Assembly (NCBI GenBank): GCA_001797465.1 | Contig: MGPQ01000010.1 | Span: 124,001 to 188,000 of the forward strand | Origin: Deltaproteobacteria bacterium GWB2_55_19 | GTDB lineage: Bacteria > Desulfobacterota > GWC2-55-46 | Length of the DNA: 64,000 nucleotides | Direction of reading: 5' to 3' | Shown: one piece after another, positions 25,949 through 34,681 of the stretch | Numbering within the stretch: position 1 is the stretch's first letter | Layout: every line of letters begins with the position of its first letter | The notes under the pieces: generated by a model | Told to the model about the DNA's origin: nothing | The model's database searches: none | Seen by the model: only the letters and a program-made list of their open reading frames with translations | Made by a program: the position numbers and the translations under genes

Positions 25949-26015
25949 TTAGTCTCCTGTCTTGTGTCCATCTGCCCTCAACGGGGTCTTGAAACAGGCC
26001 TTGGGGCCCTGAAAA

Positions 26016-26819
26016 TCACTTAAGCCCGAGCACATCCTGCATGTCATAGAGGCCGTTCTCTCTGGACGAGACCCATATCGCGGCCTTTACCGCGCCCTCG
26101 GCGAAGGTCGCCCTTGAAGACGCCTTGTGCGTGATCTCGAGCCTCTCTCCGGTGCATCCGAAAATGACCGTGTGGTCGCCGACGATGTCCCCGGCCCGTA
26201 TTGTCTGTATGCCAATCTCCTCGGGTCGCCGCTCGCCGATGATGCCCTTTCTCTCGTAGACCGCGACCTTCTCGAGGTCCCTTTCAAGCGTCGAGGCGAT
26301 GACCTCGGCTATCCTCAAGGCTGTCCCTGAGGGTGCGTCTTTTTTAAGCCTGTGGTGCGCCTCTATTATCTCTATATCGTACTCATGCCCGATGACGCGC
26401 GCGGCGTCGGCGACGAGCTTAAGGAGCAGGTTCACGCCGATGGACATGTTCGGCGCCATGACTATCCGCCCGTTTTTCGCGAGCTCCTTTATCTCTTCCC
26501 GCTGGTGGAGGGAAAAGCCGGTCGTGCCTATGACGAGGGCCTTCTTTGACGCGATTGCGTCCTCGACGGTCTGCATGGTGGCTTCAGGAGTGGAAAAATC
26601 GATTATCGCGTCGGCCTTTTTAAAGGCCCGGGCCTTGTCGCTCGTGACCTTTACCCCGGTCTTCTCGATCCACGCGAGTTCCCCCGCGTCTTTGCCGAGG
26701 GCCGGCGAGTCTTCGCGTTCGAGCGCGCCGGCGAGCTCTGTTGCGGGGTTCCGGATAATCGCGGCTATTATCGCGGCCCCCATCCTCCCGGCCGCGCCTG
26801 TGACGGCGATCCTTATCAT
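26016..26819 (-). CDS. dapB: 4-hydroxy-tetrahydrodipicolinate reductase DapB
   Basis: Reduces the DapA product in lysine and diaminopimelate synthesis with NAD(P)H. The 267-aa protein has the Rossmann motif 'VTGAAGRMGAAI' at the N-terminus, 'VIGTTGFS', 'APNMSIGVNLL' and the catalytic block 'IEAHHRLKKDAPSGTAL' near residue 155. Its start overlaps the dapA stop by 4 nt. Cotranscribed with dapA, dapF and lysA. Confidence 0.96.
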   Translation of the reverse strand: MIRIAVTGAAGRMGAAIIAAIIRNPATELAGALEREDSPALGKDAGELAWIEKTGVKVTSDKARAFKKADAIIDFSTPEATMQTVEDAIASKKALVIGTTGFSLHQREEIKELAKNGRIVMAPNMSIGVNLLLKLVADAARVIGHEYDIEIIEAHHRLKKDAPSGTALRIAEVIASTLERDLEKVAVYERKGIIGERRPEEIGIQTIRAGDIVGDHTVIFGCTGERLEITHKASSRATFAEGAVKAAIWVSSRENGLYDMQDVLGLK

Positions 26820-27706
26820 ATAGAGCTCCTCTGGTTCCCGATGCCGTAGGCCTTGAGGGTGCTGACGAGCTTCTCCCTTGCCCCTTCGGACATCCTGGTG
26901 AGCGGGAGCCTGAACTCTTCCTGCAGAAGGCCCATTATCGCGAGCGCGGTCTTTACGGGTATCGGGTTCGTCTCCAGGAACATCGCCCTGTGCAGGGCCT
27001 GGAGTCTGTAGTGGAGCGCCTTCGCCTCATCCACGTCGCCGGTAAGGAACGAGTTCGCCATGCGGGACATCTCCTTCGGAGCGACGTTCGAGGTGACGGA
27101 TATTACACCGTGTCCGCCGATGGCAAGGAGCGGCAAGGTAGTGAAGTCGTCGCCGGAAAGGACTATGAAGCCCTTTCTTGAGAACTCTATCACGTCGCTC
27201 ACCTGCTGGAGGTTCCCGGTAGCCTCTTTAATGCCTACGATGTTGCCGATTTCGGAAAGCCTCGCGACGGTCTCGGGGAGCATGTTCACCGAGGTCCTCC
27301 CGGGCACGTTGTAGAGGATCACGGGGATGTCGACCTCTTCGGCTATCTTCCGGTAGTGCTCATATAACCCCTGCTGGGTCGGCTTGTTGTAGTATGGGGT
27401 TATGAGGAGCGCCGCGTCGGCCCCGGCCTTTTTCGCGTGCTTCGTAAGGAGTATCGTCTCCGCGGTCGAGTTAGACCCTGTCCCCGCTATTACCGGGACC
27501 CTTCCTGCCGCGGCCTCTATGGTGAGCTCTATTACCCTGTCGTGCTCGTCATACGAGAGGGTAGCGGACTCGCCGGTCGTGCCGCACGGCACGAGCCCGT
27601 TCGTCCCGTTCGTGATCTGGAACTCGATCGTCCTTCTATGCGCGCCTTCGTCTACCTCTCCGTCCCTGAATGGGGTAACGAGCGCGGTTATGGAACCCTT
27701 GAACAT
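26816..27706 (-). CDS. dapA: 4-hydroxy-tetrahydrodipicolinate synthase DapA
   Basis: Condenses pyruvate with aspartate semialdehyde, the first committed step to diaminopimelate and lysine. The 296-aa TIM barrel has 'CGTTGESATLSYDEH' near residue 42, 'YYNKPTQQGLYEHY', the catalytic Tyr in 'ILYNVPGRTS' and the Schiff-base Lys in 'VGIKEATGNL' near 160. It sits between dapF (48-nt gap) and dapB (4-nt overlap). Confidence 0.97.
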   Translation of the reverse strand: MFKGSITALVTPFRDGEVDEGAHRRTIEFQITNGTNGLVPCGTTGESATLSYDEHDRVIELTIEAAAGRVPVIAGTGSNSTAETILLTKHAKKAGADAALLITPYYNKPTQQGLYEHYRKIAEEVDIPVILYNVPGRTSVNMLPETVARLSEIGNIVGIKEATGNLQQVSDVIEFSRKGFIVLSGDDFTTLPLLAIGGHGVISVTSNVAPKEMSRMANSFLTGDVDEAKALHYRLQALHRAMFLETNPIPVKTALAIMGLLQEEFRLPLTRMSEGAREKLVSTLKAYGIGNQRSSI

Positions 27707-27754
27707 CTTTTTCTCCTAAGCAACCTGGACAAGTCCCTGGTTTATTAAAATCCG

Positions 27755-28573
27755 TTAGACCTCGGCCGTACCCTTGAAGACCTCGGTAGCGGGGCCGGTC
27801 ATGTAGACGCGGTTGTCCCTCGCCCACTCTATCTTTAGTATGCCGCCTTTAAGCTCGATTGCGACCTTTCTCCCGGCGAGCCCTTTAAGCGACGCCGCCA
27901 CAGCCGAGGCCGAGGCCCCTGTGCCGCAGGCGAGCGTTTCTCCGGCGCCCCTCTCCCAGACGCGCATCTTGAGCCTCCGGGGGGTCACAACCTCTATGAA
28001 CTCGACGTTCGTCTTCTTCGGGAAAAGGGAGTGGGTCTCGATATGGGGCCCGTACTTCCCGACCGGAAAATCGTCGACGTCGTCTACGAATATTACGCAG
28101 TGGGGGTTGCCCATCGATACGCATGTAATGTCAAAGGGCCTGCCTTCGACCTCAAGGGGGTAGTCTATCACCCTGCCTTCGAGCGTCGTGGGAATCTGCC
28201 TGCCGTCGAGTATCGGCTCGCCCATGTCCACCCTTACGAGCGCGCCTTCCTTTGCGGGCCGTATAATGCCTGCGAGCGTCTCTATCTCGAGGACCGGCTT
28301 TTTGGAGAGCCCCCTTGACCAGATGTAGGACGCGAGGCACCTTATGCCGTTGCCGCACATCTCGACCCTGCCGCCGTCGCTGTTGTAAATGTCCATGCGG
28401 AAGTCGGCCTTCTTCGACTTTTTAAGTATCAGCGCCTGGTCGAAGCCTATGCCGAAGCGCCTGTCAGAGAGTTTTCTTACGAGCCTGGAAGCCGCCGGCA
28501 TCTCCTTTGCGCGCCAATCGAGGACGATGAAGTCGTTGCCGAGCCCGTGCATCTTGGTAAAGTCTATCCGCAT
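27755..28573 (-). CDS. dapF: Diaminopimelate epimerase DapF
   Basis: Interconverts LL- and meso-diaminopimelate. The 272-aa protein has the two catalytic cysteines in 'EMCGNGIRCLA' near residue 72 and 'LACGTGASASAV' near 215, and the opening 'FTKMHGLGNDFIVLD'. The presence of DapF indicates an epimerase route to meso-DAP, with lysA taking it on to lysine. Confidence 0.97.
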   Translation of the reverse strand: MRIDFTKMHGLGNDFIVLDWRAKEMPAASRLVRKLSDRRFGIGFDQALILKKSKKADFRMDIYNSDGGRVEMCGNGIRCLASYIWSRGLSKKPVLEIETLAGIIRPAKEGALVRVDMGEPILDGRQIPTTLEGRVIDYPLEVEGRPFDITCVSMGNPHCVIFVDDVDDFPVGKYGPHIETHSLFPKKTNVEFIEVVTPRRLKMRVWERGAGETLACGTGASASAVAASLKGLAGRKVAIELKGGILKIEWARDNRVYMTGPATEVFKGTAEV

Positions 28574-28650
28574 CTACTCCACCTGGGAAATTTAATTATC
28601 CGGGAGCCCAGCTATCAGCTTGCGCCTGGAGGCCCGCCCCGGTATGTGAC

Positions 28651-29913
28651 TTAAATCCGCTTCTTGCCTTTCATGAGCCTCTCGCCTCTTACGAGCCCTT
28701 CGAGCGTCTCCCTATCCCTTATAAGAAAGAAGTCTTTTCCGTCGACCATCACCTCAGCCGCCCTCGGCCTCGTGTTGTAGTTAGACGACATGGAAAACCC
28801 GTAGGCCCCGGCGCTCATGATTGCGAGAAAGTCGCCGGACTCCACCGCCGGGATTATCCTGTCCTTTGCGAGAAAATCGCCGGACTCGCATATCGGGCCC
28901 ACGACGTCGGCGGTTATCTCCCTGGAGGTCGCCTTCACGGCCTTTATGGCGTGGTACGAGCCGTAGAGGCTGGGTCTGGCCAGGTCGTTCATCGCGGCGT
29001 CCACAATGACGAAGTTCTTCTCGGACCCTTTCTTCGTGTATATGACCTTTGTGGCGAGCACCCCGGCGTTGCCGACAATCGACCGGCCAGGCTCGAATAT
29101 GAGCGTTACGCCGAGGCCCTTTGTAGCCTCAAGCACCGCCTCGCCGTATTTGGATGGTAGAGGAGGGGCCTCTGAGTCATAGGTGATGCCTAAGCCGCCG
29201 CCCATGTCGATGTACTTTATATCGAGACCCTCGCCCCTTAAGGTCTTAAGGAGGTCTTTGGTCTTTGCGAGCGCGTCCATGAAGGGCTCAATCTGCGTTA
29301 TCTGGGAGCCTATGTGGCAGTCGATGCCCATCGGGATTACGTTTTTGAGATTATTCTTCGCGTTTATGTATTCCTTTAACGCCCCTGCCGTCTCTATCCC
29401 GAACTTGTTCTTTTTGAGTCCCGTCGAGATATACGGGTGTGTCTTGGGGTCGACGTTGGGGTTGACCCTTATCGCGAAAGAGGCCTTTTTCTTAAGCCGC
29501 CCGGCTATCGCGTTTATGGCAAGGAGCTCCTCAGGGGACTCCACGTTGAACATGAGGATATTCTTCTTTAAAGCGAATTCTATCTCGTCGGCGCGCTTTC
29601 CCACGCCTGAGAAGACTATCTTTTTCGGGTTTGCCCCGGCCTTCAGCGCCCTGAAGAGCTCGCCGCCGGAGACGATGTCGAAGCCGCTCCCCTCGTCGGC
29701 AAAGGCCTTCAAGACCGAGATGTTGGAGTTGGCCTTGATGGAATAGCAGATGAGGTGAGGGGCCTTGGCGAAGGCCTTGTCATACGCCTTGTAGTGCCTC
29801 TTAAGGGTCTTCAGGCTGTATACATAGACCGGGGTCCCGACCTTCGCGATTATCTTTTCGAACGGCACGCCCTCGGCGTGGAAGTTCTTGCCCTTATAAC
29901 CGAAAAAATGCAT
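28651..29913 (-). CDS. lysA: Diaminopimelate decarboxylase LysA
   Basis: PLP enzyme converting meso-diaminopimelate to lysine, 420 aa. The PLP lysine is in 'CYSIKANSN' near residue 58. 'GSGFDIVSGGELFRAL', 'GLKKNKFGI', 'GIDCHIGSQI' and 'EPGRSIVGNAG' are present, and the substrate Cys block is 'GPICESGDFLA'. It lies between the lptM-like gene and dapF. Confidence 0.97.
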   Translation of the reverse strand: MHFFGYKGKNFHAEGVPFEKIIAKVGTPVYVYSLKTLKRHYKAYDKAFAKAPHLICYSIKANSNISVLKAFADEGSGFDIVSGGELFRALKAGANPKKIVFSGVGKRADEIEFALKKNILMFNVESPEELLAINAIAGRLKKKASFAIRVNPNVDPKTHPYISTGLKKNKFGIETAGALKEYINAKNNLKNVIPMGIDCHIGSQITQIEPFMDALAKTKDLLKTLRGEGLDIKYIDMGGGLGITYDSEAPPLPSKYGEAVLEATKGLGVTLIFEPGRSIVGNAGVLATKVIYTKKGSEKNFVIVDAAMNDLARPSLYGSYHAIKAVKATSREITADVVGPICESGDFLAKDRIIPAVESGDFLAIMSAGAYGFSMSSNYNTRPRAAEVMVDGKDFFLIRDRETLEGLVRGERLMKGKKRI

Positions 29914-30041
29914 AGATGCGAAACCCTCCGGTTGAGAATATTACCGCAAAATTCATGGCCCCGCCGTTTCCCAGGCAGGATTAAATATTTTAACACCAAA
30001 GGCGATTGTATAAAACGAAAAAAAGGAAGGCCCTGCCCCTC

Positions 30042-30161
30042 TTACTTACCGGACTCGGCCGGGGCCTCTTTCGCGGCCTCCGGGGGCTTCGGCGGCGCCT
30101 TTTTACCGCAGGCCGGAAGGATGATAGAGAGGCATATCAAAAGAAGGAGCGCTTTTCTCAT
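30042..30161 (-). CDS. lptM: LptM-like 39-aa lipoprotein
   Basis: A 39-residue secreted lipoprotein: a basic start (MRK), a hydrophobic stretch, the lipobox 'LPAC' with Cys at position 18, then 'GKKAPPKPPEAA' and an Ala/Glu/Pro-rich tail. This matches the LptM (YifL) family of tiny lipoproteins, which assist assembly of the LptD-LptE LPS translocon in E. coli and lie beside dapF there. Its ATG overlaps the argH stop by 1 nt (TAATG), which supports a real coupled gene. The symbol is by resemblance in size, lipobox and neighbourhood. Confidence 0.75.
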   Translation of the reverse strand: MRKALLLLICLSIILPACGKKAPPKPPEAAKEAPAESGK

Positions 30162-31549
30162 TAACAGCACCCCTTTTCGACCTCGGCCTTTACAGCCTTG
30201 AGCCTCTTTTTAACGGTCTCTATTGCCGTGCCGCCGTAGACCTTCCGGGTGTTAAGGGAGCGCTCTATCGAGACGGCGTCTTTTATGTCAGCGTCGAAGA
30301 GCTTTGAGATGCCATGCCATTCGCTAAGGTCGAGGTCATCGAACGTGAGCCCCCTCGATATGCAGTACGCGACAGCCTGTCCGGCGGCGTGGTGCGCCTC
30401 CCTGAAAGGCAGACCCTTTTTGGCGAGGTAGTCGGCGACGTCCGTCGCGTTCAGGAACCCGGCTGAGGTGGCCTTGAACATGGTTTCTTTTTTTATGTTC
30501 ATCGTACGGAGCATCGGGGGCCAGACTTGAAGGATGATCTTCAGCGTGTCGACGGTATCGAAGAGGGGCTCTTTGTCCTCCTGCATGTCTTTGTTATAGG
30601 CGAGCGGGAGCGCCTTCATAGTCGTAAGTATGGAGACGAGGTTGCCGTATACCCTGCCCGTCTTACCGCGTGAGAGCTCGGCGACGTCCGGGTTCTTCTT
30701 CTGCGGCATGATGGAAGAGCCTGTGGAGAAGGCGTCCGAGAGCTCAACGAAGCCGAACTCCTGCGACGACCATATTATGAGCTCTTCGGAGAGCCTGGAT
30801 ATATGCATCATGAGAATAGAGGCGGCAGAGAGGAACTCGACGATGAAGTCCCTGTCTGAGACCGCGTCCATGCTGTTCTCTGTCACGCGCGAAAACCCGA
30901 GCAAGCGCGCGGCGAGGCCTCTGTCCAGTCCGTAGGGGCTTCCGGCGAGCGCGCCTGAGCCGAGCGGCAGTTCATCGGCCCGCTCTATGCAGTCGAAGAG
31001 CCTCCCGGTGTCCCTCTTGAACATCTCGTAGTACGCAAGGAGGTGGTGCGCGAGCAACACGGGTTGCGCCCTCTGCAGGTGCGTGTAGCCCGGCATTATG
31101 CAGTCAGCGGACTTTTCCGCAATCTCGACGAGAGCGCTTTTAAGCTCGTGGAGGAGCGATACTATCGCGTAGGTCTCGTCCTTTAGGTACAACCTGATAT
31201 CCAGCGCGACCTGGTCGTTCCTTGACCTACCGGTGTGGAGCTTTCCGCCGAGCGGGCCGATCTTGTCGGTCAGCCGCTTCTCCACCGCCATGTGGATGTC
31301 CTCAAGCTCAGCGCCGAAGGAGAATTGGCCTGTGTCTATTTCAGCCTCTACCTCTTTAAGGCCCTTTATGACCCTCCGGGCCTCCTTGTCGGTGAGTATC
31401 CCCGCTTTTTTCAATACCTCGGCATGTGCGATCGACCCGCGGATGTCGTGCCTGTAAAGACGCTTATCGAACGAGATAGAGGCGTTGAACTCGTCAACGA
31501 GCTTGTCAGTAACAGAGGAGAACCTTCCGGACCAAGGTTTTGCTTTCAT
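30161..31549 (-). CDS. argH: Argininosuccinate lyase ArgH
   Basis: Splits argininosuccinate into arginine and fumarate, the last step of arginine synthesis. 462 aa with the family signature 'GSSIMPQKKNPD' near residue 280, 'HTGRSRNDQVALD' near 108 and 'PGYTHLQRAQPV' near 155. I start at 'MKAKPWSGRF', the normal N-terminus. A longer in-frame start would overlap the end of the upstream gene and adds unconserved residues. Co-transcribed with the unknown gene upstream and the lptM-like gene downstream. Confidence 0.96.
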   Translation of the reverse strand: MKAKPWSGRFSSVTDKLVDEFNASISFDKRLYRHDIRGSIAHAEVLKKAGILTDKEARRVIKGLKEVEAEIDTGQFSFGAELEDIHMAVEKRLTDKIGPLGGKLHTGRSRNDQVALDIRLYLKDETYAIVSLLHELKSALVEIAEKSADCIMPGYTHLQRAQPVLLAHHLLAYYEMFKRDTGRLFDCIERADELPLGSGALAGSPYGLDRGLAARLLGFSRVTENSMDAVSDRDFIVEFLSAASILMMHISRLSEELIIWSSQEFGFVELSDAFSTGSSIMPQKKNPDVAELSRGKTGRVYGNLVSILTTMKALPLAYNKDMQEDKEPLFDTVDTLKIILQVWPPMLRTMNIKKETMFKATSAGFLNATDVADYLAKKGLPFREAHHAAGQAVAYCISRGLTFDDLDLSEWHGISKLFDADIKDAVSIERSLNTRKVYGGTAIETVKKRLKAVKAEVEKGCC

Positions 31550-31589
31550 GTATGATTTTCCCGAAAACGGATTTTTTAATGCGGACGCC

Positions 31590-32537
31590 CTAATCCAGCC
31601 CTTCAATTATAGCCGCGTACAATAACGGGACCATTATCTCGTGGTGGCCTGTGAGCCTGTAACCGGCGCCTCCGCCCATCGTCGGCCTCCTCACAACGTT
31701 CGTGAGCGGCCTGTAGTGCTGTATGAAGTCCATGTTCACGGTCGTGAACTTTTCGACCTTGTAGCCGAGGTTCCGGGTTAGCGTTATCGCCTTTAAAAAG
31801 ACCTCCGGGAGTATCACGGCCGAGCCGATGTTCAGATAAACGCCTTCGGCGAGCGATGCGACGACGGATGAGAATATCTTAAAATCCACCATCGAGGCGA
31901 GGCCTGTGGCCGAGCCGTCCATGTCAGGGTGTATATGCAATATGTCGGTGCCGAGCGCGACATGGACGGTCACCGGCACATTGAGACGGGCGCCTGCTGC
32001 GAGTATGGATTTGTCCTTATGCGGGAAGCGCGAGCGCCAGATCATCTCGCCTACGGCGGCCCCGAGCCCCTTTTTCGCGCCCTTCCTGATGGCCCTGTTA
32101 AGGAGCCTACCAGTCTCTTCTGCCATGCCGAAGGAGCCGGTGCCAAGCTCAGCGTCGACGTCTTCTGAAGTGACGCCGGCAAAGGCGGTTTCGAAGTCGT
32201 GGACTACGCACGCGCCGTTCATGGCTACGGCGTCTACAACGCCCCGCTCCATAAGGTCTATGATAAGCGGCCCGAGTCCTACCTTTATTACATGCGCGCC
32301 CATGCCGAGCGCGACGGTCTTCTCGTCCCGCTTCGCCTTTACAATCGCCGAGGCGACCGCCTTTAAGTCCTTGGCCGCGAGTATATTCGGGAGGACGTCG
32401 AGGAACTCGCTTAAGGAAGCCCCCCTTTCGGGGACGCGGGCGAAGTCGCCGACCGAGACCTTGGACTTCCTTTCCCTTATCGAATAGGTCTTGAGGCCCT
32501 TTGACGAGATAGGCTTGAATTTTTTCCTGGATGGCAT
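31590..32537 (-). CDS. Conserved hypothetical protein, possibly deoxyhypusine-synthase-like
   Basis: 315-aa cytoplasmic protein. The core 'GMGAHVIKVGLGPLIIDLME' followed by 'DAVAMNGACVVHDFE' resembles the nucleotide-binding layout of deoxyhypusine-synthase-like proteins. It carries further glycine- and histidine-rich blocks ('HVALGTDILHIHPDMDG', 'GGGAGYRLTGHHEI'). eIF5A, the substrate of true deoxyhypusine synthase, is absent from bacteria in general, so another reaction is expected. It lies 8 nt after gmhA and before argH. I do not know its function and the family link is weak. Confidence 0.55.
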   Translation of the reverse strand: MPSRKKFKPISSKGLKTYSIRERKSKVSVGDFARVPERGASLSEFLDVLPNILAAKDLKAVASAIVKAKRDEKTVALGMGAHVIKVGLGPLIIDLMERGVVDAVAMNGACVVHDFETAFAGVTSEDVDAELGTGSFGMAEETGRLLNRAIRKGAKKGLGAAVGEMIWRSRFPHKDKSILAAGARLNVPVTVHVALGTDILHIHPDMDGSATGLASMVDFKIFSSVVASLAEGVYLNIGSAVILPEVFLKAITLTRNLGYKVEKFTTVNMDFIQHYRPLTNVVRRPTMGGGAGYRLTGHHEIMVPLLYAAIIEGLD

Positions 32538-32545
32538 CTCTTGAG

Positions 32546-33130
32546 CTAAACCTTCTGGAAGAGCATGTGGTCTACAAGCTCGCAGATTATGTGGCAGATC
32601 GTGATGTGAGTCTCCTGTATCCTCGCGGTAGTCTTGGTGTCCACATTAAGGAGTATGTCGACCTTGTCCGCCATCGCCCCGCCGTTCTTGCCGGTCAAGC
32701 CGATAGTCTTTATCTTCATGGCCTTCGCGGCTTCCATTCCCTTCAATACATTCGCCGAGTTCCCGCTCGTTGATATCGCAAGGAGTACGTCGTTCTCTTT
32801 GCCGAGCGCCCGTATCTGCTTTGAGAAGACCTGGTCGAATGAATAGTCGTTCCCTATGGAGGTGAGGTCAGAGGTGTCGGTCGTGAGCGCGAGCGCGGGC
32901 AAAGGCGGCCTCTCTATCTCGAACCTGTTGACGAACTCCGCGGCTATGTGCTGGGAGTCCGCGGCAGAGCCGCCGTTGCCGATGAGCATGAGCTTTCCGC
33001 CCGACTTGAAAGACGAGACTATCGCCTCTGAGGCCTCGACGACGAGCGCCATGTTCTTTTTCGTGAAGAAACGCTCCTTAGCCTTCACGGAGTCCTTGAA
33101 GGATTTCTCTACAATCTTTTCCATCTCCAT
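32546..33130 (-). CDS. gmhA: Phosphoheptose isomerase GmhA
   Basis: Converts sedoheptulose 7-phosphate to D-glycero-D-manno-heptose 7-phosphate for LPS inner core. The 194-aa SIS-domain protein has 'LIGNGGSAADSQHIAAEFVN' near residue 50, 'LTTDTSDLTSIGNDY', 'AISTSGNSANVL' and the C-terminal 'ETHITICHIICELVDHMLF'. Clear evidence for a heptose-containing LPS and a Gram-negative cell. First gene after a consensus promoter. A start two codons downstream is possible. Confidence 0.94.
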   Translation of the reverse strand: MEMEKIVEKSFKDSVKAKERFFTKKNMALVVEASEAIVSSFKSGGKLMLIGNGGSAADSQHIAAEFVNRFEIERPPLPALALTTDTSDLTSIGNDYSFDQVFSKQIRALGKENDVLLAISTSGNSANVLKGMEAAKAMKIKTIGLTGKNGGAMADKVDILLNVDTKTTARIQETHITICHIICELVDHMLFQKV

Positions 33131-33208
33131 CCTCGTTACCCCTTCGGGATTTTTCTTTTATTTTGAGGCGTTGAGCGTTTCCCAAGAGGCCTTTAAAACC
33201 CGCAATCG

Positions 33209-33237
33209 ATAATATCTTCTGCTGAAAAGTGTGTCAA
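33209..33237 (-). promoter_or_regulatory. Consensus sigma-70 promoter of the gmhA-dapB operon
   Basis: On the minus strand: TTGACA (33237-33232), 17-bp spacer, TATTAT (33214-33209), about 80 nt before gmhA. It probably drives the whole gmhA to dapB/dsbC run. Confidence 0.78.
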
Positions 33238-33269
33238 GGGTTTTTGGAGCAAAGGAGGGGGGCTTAGAC

Positions 33270-33303
33270 AAAAACGCCCGAGGGGAGAAGAGCCCCTCGG
33301 GCG
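33270..33303 (-). terminator. Terminator after the M29 aminopeptidase gene
   Basis: Perfect stem CGCCCGAGGGG/CCCCTCGGGCG with a GAGAAGAG-type loop. On the minus strand it is followed by TTTTTG. It separates the aminopeptidase from the gmhA promoter. Confidence 0.85.
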
Positions 33304-33322
33304 AGCGGCTTAGAGTATCTAC

Positions 33323-33456
33323 GGCTACTAAAAATTAGGGATTTTTTCTGAGGTCAAGGAAGGGCGGAAATAAAAAGCGGAGCATATATGAATAATATGT
33401 GAGCAGTTTTATTTACGCCCTGACGCAGAGATCAGGAAAAATAACAATTTTTAGAG
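33323..33456. repeat. MITE-like palindromic element A, copy 2 (uninterrupted)
   Basis: About 130 bp with the same terminal arms (CTAAAAATT...AATTTTTAG) and internal arms (GGGCGGAAATAAAA...TTTTATTTACGCCC) as copy 1, without the 85-bp insert. Its right end reaches into the aminopeptidase gene, and the TAA stop of that gene lies inside the terminal repeat. Confidence 0.85.
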
Positions 33457-34518
33457 GAACTTCCCGTCCTTCTGTATCGCCTTTCCGTCCAGGTAGAGCG
33501 CGCCGCCCTGCCGCAAGTCCTTTATCATGTCCCAGTGGATCGCCGAGGAGTTCTTGCCGCCGGCCTCTTCGTAAGACCTCCCGACCGCGAGGTGGACGGT
33601 GCCGCCGATCTTCTCGTCAAACAATATGTCCTTCGTGAACTTCTGTATCCCGTAGTTTACGCCGACGCCCAACTCCCCCAAAAACCGCGCCCCCTTGTCG
33701 GTATTAAGCATGGCTATGAGGAAGTCCTGGTTCTTATCAGCCCGGGCCTCGACTACCTTGCCCTTGCTGAACTTGAGCCGGATCCCCGTCACCTCCCGGC
33801 CCTGGTAAATGGCGGGCATCTCGTAGTAGACGTACCCTTCGGCGGAGTCCTCGACAGGGGATAAGAAGACCTCGCCGTCCGGCATGTTCCTCTCGCCGTA
33901 ACAGGGTATCGCCTTCCTGCCCTTTATGGAAATCTTCAGGTCCGTGTCCTTGCCGACTATCCTCACCTCGCGCGCCTTGTCGAGCGCGGCCTTCAACTTC
34001 ATCTCCTTCTGCCTTACCTTGTTCCAGTCGATGTTCGTGGCCCCGTACAGGAAGTCCTCGTACTCGGCAAGAGACATGTCCGCCTCCTGTGCGAGCCCGT
34101 TCGTGGGGAAATTAGTGAGTATCCACCTCTTATTGTTGACTATCTCCTCGCCTATCGGCCTTATCACCTTCGACCTTTCGGCGATCTTCGAGGAATCCGC
34201 GTTCGAGAGAGCCTTTTTGTTCGCGGACGCGCGGATGGTGACGAAACAGTCGACGTTCTTTGCCTCGAACATCCTTATCTTCGGGAAGTTCCGTATCTGG
34301 TCTTTCGATGCGTAATCGAAGAAGAGGTTGGTCGTCTCCTCGAACGCAATCGACGTAAAGGGGTTGCCCCCGGCCTCCAATACCTCTCTGTAGACCTCGA
34401 GTACAAGGGGCTTGGCCAGCTCGGAAGACGAGCTTATCATTACCGCGTCCCCCTTCTTGACGGAAATGGAATGGTTCACAAGGATCGAAGCAAGCTTTGT
34501 TACACGCGGGTCTGCCAT
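33451..34518 (-). CDS. M29-family metallo-aminopeptidase
   Basis: Thermophilic-type (M29) aminopeptidase of 355 aa; the family are cytosolic cobalt/zinc exopeptidases. It opens 'MADPRVTKLASILVNHSISV' with 'KKGDAVMI' following, the usual N-terminal block. The metal-ligand region appears as 'EVFLSPVEDSAEGYVYYEM', and the C-terminal part as 'GELGVGVNYGIQKFTKDILFDEK' features plus 'IHWDMIKDLR'. GGAGG 6 nt before the ATG fixes the start. The TAA stop is supplied by the arm of mobile element A, and element B lies just upstream. Confidence 0.88.
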   Translation of the reverse strand: MADPRVTKLASILVNHSISVKKGDAVMISSSSELAKPLVLEVYREVLEAGGNPFTSIAFEETTNLFFDYASKDQIRNFPKIRMFEAKNVDCFVTIRASANKKALSNADSSKIAERSKVIRPIGEEIVNNKRWILTNFPTNGLAQEADMSLAEYEDFLYGATNIDWNKVRQKEMKLKAALDKAREVRIVGKDTDLKISIKGRKAIPCYGERNMPDGEVFLSPVEDSAEGYVYYEMPAIYQGREVTGIRLKFSKGKVVEARADKNQDFLIAMLNTDKGARFLGELGVGVNYGIQKFTKDILFDEKIGGTVHLAVGRSYEEAGGKNSSAIHWDMIKDLRQGGALYLDGKAIQKDGKFL

Positions 34519-34530
34519 GATACCTCCTGG

Positions 34531-34595
34531 TCCTCGCCGGACGGGCAATTTTGTATCGATTGCTTAAAGGTTTGATAAGCCTCAAAGGCGCCGAT
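34531..34595. repeat. Palindromic element B, copy 3 (short)
   Basis: Starts TCCTCGCCGGACGGGCAA, continues GTATCGA, and ends near GCGCCGA, about 65 bp. It directly abuts the ribosome site of the aminopeptidase gene, so it lies in that gene's leader. Confidence 0.55.
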
Positions 34596-34681
34596 TGAAA
34601 CTGACCGCGCGCCCCGGGTTTTTAAATGCGGCCGTTGCCGCTGAAAAATATCGTAAGGCAACTTCCGCGCGTTTGTTGATT

